This document shows positions 1 through 4,629 of a DNA stretch of 6,877 bases, piece after piece. The translations under genes were made by a program, and so were the position numbers. Location of the stretch: NCBI GenBank assembly GCA_018828825.1, contig JAHJUV010000047.1, forward strand, positions 1-6,877, written 5' to 3'. The DNA comes from Planctomycetota bacterium (lineage in GTDB: Bacteria > Planctomycetota > Phycisphaerae > Sedimentisphaerales > UBA12454). Below the pieces are notes generated by a model, which saw only the letters and a list, made by a program, of their open reading frames with translations, made no database searches and had not been told where the DNA came from. Position 1 is the stretch's first letter, and every line of letters begins with the position of its first letter.

Positions 1-611
1 CCATTTGCAATTGCGCGGAGTTCTATCGCGGCAGGAACGCTGTTATGGCGGGAAAGTTCAGCAATATGGCCGACAGAATCGCCAATAGTTTTCGCGCCTG
101 TTTCTGGCAAGCGGAGGGTCAGTATCTTTACGACTGTGTGACGGAAGATTTTAAGGATGCGAGCATAAGGCCCAACCAAATATTCGCGGTTTCACTTCCG
201 TTTTCTCCTTTGGACAGCCAGCAGCAAAAAGCGGTAGTAAGCTGTGTGGAGAATAATCTTTTGACGCCGGTGGGGCTTCGGACGCTTGCCGCGACAGATA
301 GTAAATATAGAGGCAGATACGAAGGCGGCCCAGGAGAACGGGACAGCGCATATCACCAAGGTACGGTTTGGCCGTGGCTGATTGGGCATTTCATCGAGGC
401 GTATCTGAAAATCAATAACCACAGCAAACAGAGCAAAAAAATCTGTGCTGATAGGCTTGAACCTCTGCTTGAACATCTCAGAAATGACGGCTGTATAGGC
501 AATATAAGCGAGATATTCGACGGCGACGAGCCCCGCAAGCCGAGAGGCGCTTTTGCGCAGGCATGGAGCGTGGCAGAGGTATTAAGGGCTTATCTGCTGA
601 TTCATAGCTGA
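1..611 (+). CDS. Glycogen debranching enzyme, C-terminal part (amylo-alpha-1,6-glucosidase, GDE_C fold); 5' end outside window
   Basis: The reading frame is open from the window edge (first complete codon 3-5) to TGA at 609-611, so about 202 C-terminal residues are visible and the start lies upstream. ATG at 45 is internal: homology to the family continues on both sides of it. Family hallmarks of the GDE C-terminal (alpha/alpha)6 catalytic domain appear in order: RPNQ (168-179) followed by a 'FAVSLPF' helix, the 'LLTPVGLRTL' segment, 'YRGRYEGGP', HQGTVWPW (354-377), and SEIFDGD near 507-527. The protein ends in 'GAFAQAWSVAEVLRAYL', which is the normal end of the family, so the 3' end is intact. 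The expected activity is cytoplasmic hydrolysis of alpha-1,6 branch glucose during glycogen breakdown. The acidic residue of the SEIFDGD block is probably catalytic by family analogy. Its neighbour nikR converges on it with a 6-nt gap and no clear terminator between them. Confidence 0.93.
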   Translation, partial: ICNCAEFYRGRNAVMAGKFSNMADRIANSFRACFWQAEGQYLYDCVTEDFKDASIRPNQIFAVSLPFSPLDSQQQKAVVSCVENNLLTPVGLRTLAATDSKYRGRYEGGPGERDSAYHQGTVWPWLIGHFIEAYLKINNHSKQSKKICADRLEPLLEHLRNDGCIGNISEIFDGDEPRKPRGAFAQAWSVAEVLRAYLLIHS

Positions 612-617
612 CAGCGG

Positions 618-1037
618 TTAGTGTCTGCCGTCGGCGGTAGCTACGAGGTTGATATAGCCATGTTTTACGCCCCGCAGACTTATCATTTTTTCGCCAATTT
701 TGTTTATATCGCAGGCCAGGCCCCTTAGCAATAAAACCTCAAGACAATTGTGTTTGTCGATATAGACGTGGATAGATGAGATTGTCCTGATTGGTTTATC
801 GTGCTGAAGTTTTTTGAATATAGTCGAGATATGGGCGGTATGGTGGTCGTACACGAGGAAAACCGCACCGATTGCGGGGGTTTTTTTATGCTCAATCTTC
901 TGCTTTGACAAATGTTCGCGAATCAGGTCACGAATCGCTTCGGAACGATTTTTGTAGCTTTTGTCTGAGATGAACTTATCAAAAGTCGCAAGCAGGTCAC
1001 TTTCGAGCGATACTCCTATGCGTTCGATATCAGACAT
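618..1037 (-). CDS. nikR: NikR-family nickel-responsive transcriptional regulator (ribbon-helix-helix plus ACT-like metal domain)
   Basis: The protein has 139 residues, the usual NikR length. Residues 1-45 form a ribbon-helix-helix DNA-binding domain: the strand 'ERIGVSL' presents R6, G8 and S10 where E. coli NikR has R3, T5 and T7, and 'NRSEAIRDLIRE' carries E33 and D37, matching the E. coli potassium-site residues E30 and D34. Residues 54-132 form the tetramerising metal-binding domain, ending in the typical 'LRGVKHGYINL'. Nickel ligands aligned with E. coli H76, H87, H89 and C95 are H79, H90, Y92 and C98, so three of four are kept and the second His of HVH is Tyr. The gene starts 1 nt after the cupin stop. 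Its GGAG ribosome site (1047-1050) lies inside the cupin 3' end, so the two are co-transcribed and probably translationally coupled. NikR normally represses nickel uptake when nickel is replete; the CbiM/Q/O importer in this window is the obvious target. Metal specificity is uncertain because of Y92. Confidence 0.92.
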   Translation of the reverse strand: MSDIERIGVSLESDLLATFDKFISDKSYKNRSEAIRDLIREHLSKQKIEHKKTPAIGAVFLVYDHHTAHISTIFKKLQHDKPIRTISSIHVYIDKHNCLEVLLLRGLACDINKIGEKMISLRGVKHGYINLVATADGRH

Positions 1038-1038
1038 T

Positions 1039-1380
1039 TTATTTTTCTCCGTTTCCGTTTGCCGGGGCTACACAGTAAACATAACACAAAGGCTCATCTG
1101 AATTATTCACTATATTGTGTATAGTTTGAGGCGGGATATAGGTAATTTTGCCTTTACCGACATCAAGGGTTTTGTTCTCTCCGATAACCGCCTGTCCTTG
1201 TCCTGAAAGGAAAATCAGCATTTCCTCGTTTGCTTCGGTAGAATGCCTGCCGCAGTCCTGGCCCGGCAGCAAATATACCCTGCCGGAGCGCATTCCTTTG
1301 GTTTGCGGCATACCGGTCAAAAGAGGCTGATGCTGGGTTTGGTCGTTTAAAATCTCAACAAATGGCTTGTTCATCGGCAC
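1039..1380 (-). CDS. Small single-domain cupin protein, first gene of the nikR operon
   Basis: A 113-residue conserved-barrel protein of the Cupin_2 type. Motif 1 runs through residues 40-62 ('GQDCGRHSTEANEEML...GQG'), with H46 and E52/E53 as candidate metal ligands and Thr where the second His of HxH would be. Motif 2 is near residues 77-93 ('GKGKITYIPPQTIHNIVNN') with H88. There is no signal peptide or membrane segment, so it should be cytoplasmic. The start is GTG at 1380: an AGAAGGG ribosome site (1388-1394) sits 7 nt upstream, while the next in-frame ATG (1372-1374) would be 13 nt away. Its stop is 1 nt before nikR, and a proposed NikR operator lies 15 nt before its start. Substrate and reaction cannot be read from the sequence. 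A metal-related role (metal-dependent enzyme or metal/ligand sensor) is inferred only from the operon. The cupin fold is secure; the function is not. Confidence 0.86.
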   Translation of the reverse strand: MPMNKPFVEILNDQTQHQPLLTGMPQTKGMRSGRVYLLPGQDCGRHSTEANEEMLIFLSGQGQAVIGENKTLDVGKGKITYIPPQTIHNIVNNSDEPLCYVYCVAPANGNGEK

Positions 1381-1387
1381 TTATGCA

Positions 1388-1394
1388 CCCTTCT
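1388..1394 (-). promoter_or_regulatory. Ribosome-binding site that supports the GTG start of the cupin gene
   Basis: Read on the minus strand this is AGAAGGG, 7 nt before GTG (1378-1380). The alternative in-frame ATG (1372-1374) would have a 13-nt spacing, so GTG is preferred. Confidence 0.6.
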
Positions 1395-1421
1395 GTATAA
1401 TAGTTTTAAATAATCTTACAC
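1395..1421. promoter_or_regulatory. Candidate NikR operator upstream of the cupin-nikR operon (27-bp inverted repeat)
   Basis: On the plus strand this reads GTATAA, 15-bp spacer, TTACAC. The second arm is GTGTAA on the opposite strand, so the arms agree at 5 of 6 positions, and one more flanking pair (T1394/A1422) extends the symmetry. The classic E. coli NikR site is GTATGA-N16-TCATAC; here the left arm differs from that half-site at one position and the spacer is one base shorter. It lies 15-41 nt upstream of the cupin GTG, where a repressor would block initiation. A second inverted repeat with the same 27-bp span precedes cbiM. The surroundings are AT-rich, so chance symmetry is possible. 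Confidence 0.45.
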
Positions 1422-1449
1422 ATTTTTTTTAGTTTTTCCACTTTTTTTC

Positions 1450-1478
1450 TTGCCGGGCTAAACAAATTGCTGTATCTT
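1450..1478 (+). promoter_or_regulatory. Possible sigma-70-like promoter for the secreted dockerin-like gene
   Basis: TTGCCG (1450-1455), 17-bp spacing and TATCTT (1473-1478) each match the -35 and -10 consensus at 4 of 6 positions. It would give a leader of about 70 nt before ATG 1555. The rest of the 174-bp divergent gap (1381-1554) is T-rich and holds the proposed NikR operator, this promoter and a purine-rich ribosome-binding stretch (1535-1546). I saw no hairpin or small gene in it. Confidence 0.35.
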
Positions 1479-1554
1479 GTCGCTTAGTAGCACGATTTTG
1501 GGTTTTTTATGCGCAGATGATTTTAATTTTTTTTAGGAGAAAGGAAGCTTTATT

Positions 1555-2538
1555 ATGAGAAGAAGCGGAAGATTTTTTGGTTTGGCAGTTGTAATGGTTT
1601 TGTTTTCGACAGCTTGTTTTGCGGAGACGCACAGTAATGTTCAAGCGGTTGACACAACAGGATACGGTACTCACCCGGATTTGTTGACAATGAACAAGAT
1701 TACAGTTGAAGGTATTATTTTGAACAGGCCGGAATATATGGTTGATATTAGCGGGTCTGCTGCTGAATGGCAAATTTATGTCCAGGGCGAAGGCGGCGAC
1801 CATGCGGGTACGGCAATATATATGCGAAAAGATAACTGGGGCGGCGGTACATATACCGACCAGGAATGGGCAGATGAGCTTGACAGAATTTCAAATGACC
1901 CGAACGGCAACTATGGATTTCGTCCGGGAGACAGGGTACGGGTAACAGGCCTGTTGAAATTTTATTATGGAAAAACCAATATAAATGAAAGACATACGAC
2001 CAACCCTGATTATGATTTTACGATAGACCTGATTGACCCAGATGCAGGGTTGCCTGAGCCGGAAGTGATTACATTAGGCCAGGTCAAAGATACAGATGAT
2101 AATTTTATCTTTGATTATACAAGGGCGACAGGCTGTGAGTATTATCAGGGAGTGCTTGTAAGGGTAAATGATGTTAATATTTCCGACGGGATATGGGGGA
2201 TAGATAATACAATGACAATCAAGGATTCTACTGGCCGAACATTTCCACTCAAGCTTGGCATTGGACCGGGATTTTCACAATATTCCGCACCGACAGGTCA
2301 AATTGACGTGATTGGCATATTCGACCAGGAGTCTGCCGACTATAAAGCTGGCTATAGGATATGGGTTGTAAATTACGATGGCAACAGCAGCGTATTAACA
2401 GACAATTGCGGACTGAATGGTTATTTCGCAGGCGATATGAATAAAGACTGCGTTGTCGATTTTGCGGACTTTGCCATTATGGCACAAGACTGGCTTAAAT
2501 GTTCTAACCCTTCGTTCTATGAATGTATTATACCGTAA
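1555..2538 (+). CDS. Exported protein with two OB-fold-like domains and a C-terminal dockerin-like EF-hand
   Basis: A 327-residue protein. Residues 1-23 are a Sec signal peptide (RR-containing n-region, hydrophobic core, likely cleavage after 'CFA'). Residues about 47-160 and 195-275 look like two related beta-barrel units of OB-fold type: each opens with a 'V.G.....' strand, has a middle strand pair, and closes with 'GDRVRVTGLL...Y.GKTNI' or 'GQIDVIGIF...YKAGYRI'. Residues 293-314 are a single dockerin/EF-hand repeat (D294, N296, D298, D302, D305) followed by a hydrophobic helix, with cysteines C285, C299, C316 and C324 around it. This tail style is abundant in Phycisphaerae planctomycetes. 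The start is supported by AGGAGAAAGGAA just upstream (1535-1546). The protein is likely delivered to the cell envelope or outside and binds calcium; no catalytic motif was recognised. Its last seven codons overlap the pseudopilin start. The OB-fold call rests on strand pattern only. Confidence 0.82.
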   Translation: MRRSGRFFGLAVVMVLFSTACFAETHSNVQAVDTTGYGTHPDLLTMNKITVEGIILNRPEYMVDISGSAAEWQIYVQGEGGDHAGTAIYMRKDNWGGGTYTDQEWADELDRISNDPNGNYGFRPGDRVRVTGLLKFYYGKTNINERHTTNPDYDFTIDLIDPDAGLPEPEVITLGQVKDTDDNFIFDYTRATGCEYYQGVLVRVNDVNISDGIWGIDNTMTIKDSTGRTFPLKLGIGPGFSQYSAPTGQIDVIGIFDQESADYKAGYRIWVVNYDGNSSVLTDNCGLNGYFAGDMNKDCVVDFADFAIMAQDWLKCSNPSFYECIIP

Positions 2539-3217
2539 AAATCCAAAAGGTTTTACATTAATCGAATTGCTCGTTGTTATAGCGATTATAACGACTTTGC
2601 TGGCAATTTTGTATCCTGCGATTTCAAGGGCAAGGCTTCAGGCTAAAATTCTGGTGGTTAATCAGGAGCTTAGCCAGATAGGTCTTGCCCTTGAAGTATA
2701 CGAGGTTAGCAATAACTCCTGGCCTCCTGTAAGATGGGACTGCCAGAAAAAGGGACATTTTTATGCTTTGCCGCACGAGTTAGTGAAAGGCGGATATATT
2801 CCGATGGGCGGTACAAGAGGCAGCAAAAAGAACCCAATCCTTTTTAGTAATATTGAAGATAAATTTTATCCCGGGTATACCTATAAATATATGGCGCCCG
2901 GACCACAGTATGATTACTCAGGTTCGTCTTATCCGGATGGTTTTCCTCTTTACATGTCTGCTAATTTCCCGGAGAAAACAGATAGCGTACTTGTCAAGTA
3001 TTCGGACAGGAAAAAAAGTCCTGTGAAATGGGTAATTTTTAGTCTTGGGCCGGGTTATAATATCAGCGATGCAGATGGAGGAAATTTTCCTCTTGATAAG
3101 GGCTTCCCTGTTTTGCAAAGTTTCTGGTACAGCCAAAAGGCAAAGTCCGGCATCCTTACGCGGATAAAAATGCGAAATAAGGGTGACCATGTTGGCACGT
3201 TCCGGAAAGGCTATTAA
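2519..3217 (+). CDS. Type IV prepilin-like / type II secretion GspG-like pseudopilin
   Basis: A 232-residue protein from ATG 2519. The leader (11 residues, ending 'NPKG') is followed by the prepilin peptidase site G11/F12, the conserved Glu at mature position 5 (E16), and a hydrophobic helix 'IELLVVIAIITTLLAILYPAI' (residues 15-35) that both anchors and packs the fibre. A coiled N-terminal helix continues to about residue 58, then a globular part contains 'VIFSLGPGYNISDADG', resembling the GspG 'SLGPDG' region. An ATG at 2453 would extend the frame by 22 residues but gives an over-long leader inside the upstream gene, so 2519 is preferred. That start overlaps the dockerin-like gene by 20 nt and has no Shine-Dalgarno sequence, which points to translational coupling. 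No other secretion-system gene is present; isolated prepilin-type proteins are common in planctomycetes. Its role as fibre subunit or surface protein is unknown. Confidence 0.86.
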   Translation: MNVLYRKNPKGFTLIELLVVIAIITTLLAILYPAISRARLQAKILVVNQELSQIGLALEVYEVSNNSWPPVRWDCQKKGHFYALPHELVKGGYIPMGGTRGSKKNPILFSNIEDKFYPGYTYKYMAPGPQYDYSGSSYPDGFPLYMSANFPEKTDSVLVKYSDRKKSPVKWVIFSLGPGYNISDADGGNFPLDKGFPVLQSFWYSQKAKSGILTRIKMRNKGDHVGTFRKGY

Positions 3218-3239
3218 ATCGGCGATTGTTATTTCGAGG

Positions 3240-3267
3240 TTGATTTACAGTTCTGTTTTTTTATAAT
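3240..3267 (+). promoter_or_regulatory. Sigma-70-like promoter for the nucleoside transporter
   Basis: TTGATT (3240-3245), 16-bp spacing and a perfect TATAAT (3262-3267). This predicts a transcript start near 3274 and a leader of roughly 20 nt carrying GGAG at 3285-3288. It is the best promoter match in the window and marks the nucleoside transporter as a separate transcription unit from the pseudopilin. Confidence 0.65.
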
Positions 3268-3284
3268 ACCTTACAGTTAATTGC

Positions 3285-3288
3285 GGAG
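3285..3288 (+). promoter_or_regulatory. Ribosome-binding site that fixes the nucleoside transporter start at 3296
   Basis: GGAG lies 7 nt upstream of ATG 3296. An upstream in-frame TTG at 3281 would place this element inside the coding region and has no comparable site of its own. Confidence 0.6.
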
Positions 3289-3295
3289 TGATTTT

Positions 3296-4495
3296 ATGCC
3301 GAGATGGATAAGTTTTGCAGGCCTGTTCGTAATGGTTTTTCTGGCGTGGCTGCTTTCTGATAACCGCAGGAAAATGAACTGGCGGCTTATTGTCAGCGGG
3401 ATTATTCTGCAGCTTGGGCTTGCAGTTATTATTTTGCATACCATACCCGGCCAATATATTTTCAACGGCATAAGGATTCTTATAACAAGGCTTATTGGTT
3501 TTTCCGAAGCGGGCTCGGCATTTGTCTTTGGTGAAGGTTTTAAAGAACACTTCTTTGCATTTTCAGTTTTGCCGACAATAATTTTTGTATCCTCTCTTAT
3601 GACAGTCCTTTTTCATCTCGGCATTTTGCAAAAAATCGTTGAGTTTATGGCAAAGATTATGGTCTATGTTATGGATACCGCTGGCTCGGAGTCTTTGGCC
3701 TCGGCGGCCAATGTTTTTATGGGAATGGCCGAAGCGCCGCTGGTGATAAGACCTTATATAAAGACAATGACCCGCTCTGAAATTATGGTGATGATGACGG
3801 GAGGAATGGCAACGATTTCCGGCGCGACGCTGGCGGCTTATACGGGTTTCGGCGCCAACGCAGGACATTTGCTTACAGCTTCGCTAATATCCGCACCGGC
3901 TGCGATTGTTATAGCAAAAATAATGGTTCCGGAGACCGAAGTATCGCAAACCAAGGACACTGTAAAGATTAAAATTCCAAAACAGGACGTAAATATTCTC
4001 GATGCGGCCTGCCGCGGCGCTATCGACGGCGTTAAACTGGCAATCAATATCGCGGCAGTACTGATTTGCTTTATTGCGTTTGTCGCTCTTGTAAACTGGC
4101 TGTTTTCGTTTCTGCCGAGTTTCAGAAGTCAGCCGTTTACGCTTGAAAGAATTCTCGGATGGTTCTGTTCGCCATTGGCCTGGATTATGGGGGTCGAATG
4201 GAAAGACGCCTCGATAGTCGGCTCACTGCTCGGCAAAAGAACGGTACTTAATGAATTTATCGCTTATCTTGACCTTGTCAAATACAAGGATGTGATTTCT
4301 CCGCGTTCGTTTACAGTAGCGACTTACGCACTTTGCGGTTTTGCGAATTTCGGCTCGGTTGCTATTTTAATAGGAGGCTTAAGCACGCTTGTTCCGGAAA
4401 GACGAACGGAATTTGCAACGCTGGGTTTTAAATCGATGATAGCCGGAACGCTGGCCTGTTTTATGACAGCGACAATTGCAGGTGTGCTGATTTAA
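3296..4495 (+). CDS. nupC: Concentrative nucleoside transporter (CNT/NupC family)
   Basis: A 399-residue polytopic inner-membrane protein of normal CNT length, importing nucleosides with a cation gradient. The N-terminal helices (about 4-20 and 30-50) are followed by the gate region. Family signatures are clear: hairpin 1 'NVFMGMAEAPLVIRPY' (139-154), 'MMTGGMATISGATLAAY' (166-182), 'GANAGHLLTASLISAPAAI' (186-204), 'LLGKRTVLNEFIAYL' (311-325) and 'ALCGFANFGSVAI' (345-357). By alignment to Vibrio cholerae CNT, E146, E320, N351 and S354 match the ligand residues E156, E332, N368 and S371. Q154 and T155, which contact the base there, are replaced by M144 and A145, so base recognition may differ. 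Start ATG 3296 is set by GGAG 7 nt upstream and by a strong promoter at 3240-3267. No nucleoside metabolism gene lies next to it, so the preferred substrate cannot be deduced. Confidence 0.93.
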   Translation: MPRWISFAGLFVMVFLAWLLSDNRRKMNWRLIVSGIILQLGLAVIILHTIPGQYIFNGIRILITRLIGFSEAGSAFVFGEGFKEHFFAFSVLPTIIFVSSLMTVLFHLGILQKIVEFMAKIMVYVMDTAGSESLASAANVFMGMAEAPLVIRPYIKTMTRSEIMVMMTGGMATISGATLAAYTGFGANAGHLLTASLISAPAAIVIAKIMVPETEVSQTKDTVKIKIPKQDVNILDAACRGAIDGVKLAINIAAVLICFIAFVALVNWLFSFLPSFRSQPFTLERILGWFCSPLAWIMGVEWKDASIVGSLLGKRTVLNEFIAYLDLVKYKDVISPRSFTVATYALCGFANFGSVAILIGGLSTLVPERRTEFATLGFKSMIAGTLACFMTATIAGVLI

Positions 4496-4515
4496 ATTTT
4501 TATAACTCAAATCCT

Positions 4516-4542
4516 GTAATCTGACGCGTTAGTTAGTATTAC
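4516..4542. promoter_or_regulatory. Candidate NikR operator upstream of the cbiMQO operon (27-bp inverted repeat)
   Basis: The sequence is GTAATC, 15-bp spacer, TATTAC. The second arm reads GTAATA on the other strand, giving a 5-bp perfect GTAAT/ATTAC core at the ends. Span and spacer equal those of the repeat before the cupin-nikR operon. Its position 74-100 nt before the cbiM start suits repression of metal uptake. The surrounding gap (4496-4615) also contains the leader ORF. I found no cobalamin riboswitch, no convincing -35/-10 pair and no terminator for the preceding gene. Confidence 0.45.
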
Positions 4543-4563
4543 GATTTTTTAAATTTTATGCGC

Positions 4564-4569
4564 AAGGAG
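4564..4569 (+). promoter_or_regulatory. Strong ribosome-binding site of the leader ORF before cbiM
   Basis: AAGGAG lies 6 nt upstream of ATG 4576. It is too far from cbiM (ATG 4616) to serve that gene, which has its own GGAGG, so its presence argues that a separate short peptide is translated. Confidence 0.5.
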
Positions 4570-4575
4570 AACGAT

Positions 4576-4629
4576 ATGTCAATGATAAAAAAACTGAAAA
4601 TGGAGGTTTTTTACTATGCACATGGCTAA
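4576..4629 (+). CDS. Possible 17-residue leader peptide overlapping the cbiM start
   Basis: ATG 4576 opens a frame reading MSMIKKLKMEVFYYAHG with TAA at 4627-4629, ending 14 nt inside cbiM in another frame. It has a strong AAGGAG ribosome site (4564-4569). The cbiM ribosome site GGAGG (4602-4606) lies within this ORF, so ribosomes translating the leader would cross it, and leader termination beside the cbiM ATG could feed re-initiation. The peptide is basic then aromatic and matches nothing I know; an in-frame ATG at 4558 could lengthen it to 23 residues. A translated regulatory leader is an inference. It could be a chance ORF. Confidence 0.35.
   Translation: MSMIKKLKMEVFYYAHG
4602..4606 (+). 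promoter_or_regulatory. Ribosome-binding site of cbiM, inside the leader ORF
   Basis: GGAGG lies 9 nt before ATG 4616 and fixes the cbiM start. It is flanked by AAAAAAC (4588-4594) and GTTTTTT (4606-4612), which could pair as a weak 7-bp AU-rich stem placing most of the site in the loop. Confidence 0.6.

Noticed and set aside
625..640. Small hairpin (CTGCCG / CGGTAG) near the convergent ends of the debranching enzyme and nikR
   Set aside because: It has only 6 bp with one G-U pair, lies inside nikR coding sequence and has no following T-run, so I do not call a terminator.
1606..1623. Lipoprotein signal (Cys21 in 'FSTACFA') in the secreted protein
   Set aside because: The -3 position is Ser, not Leu/Val/Ile, so the lipobox is poor; a standard signal peptidase I site after Ala23 fits better.
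1507..1803. Minus-strand ORF spanning the promoter region of the secreted protein
   Set aside because: It crosses the intergenic region into the signal-peptide coding sequence, has no ribosome site and has low-complexity Lys/Ser-rich content; a chance ORF.
2453..2518. Upstream ATG extending the pseudopilin by 22 residues
   Set aside because: It would give a 33-residue leader before the prepilin cleavage site and lie deep in the dockerin-coding sequence; ATG 2519 gives a normal 11-residue leader.
3281..3295. TTG start five codons before the nucleoside transporter ATG
   Set aside because: The GGAG site (3285-3288) is correctly spaced for ATG 3296 and would fall inside the coding region if TTG were used.
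3563..3868. Histidine- and arginine-rich minus-strand ORF opposite the nucleoside transporter
   Set aside because: It is a shadow of the strongly conserved transporter frame, has no ribosome site or family resemblance, and its His/Arg richness follows from antisense codon composition.
4496..4615. Cobalamin or Ni/Co riboswitch upstream of cbiM
   Set aside because: The gap is only 120 nt, AT-rich, and shows no B12-box-like element or multi-helix conserved core; the leader ORF and inverted repeat account for most of it.
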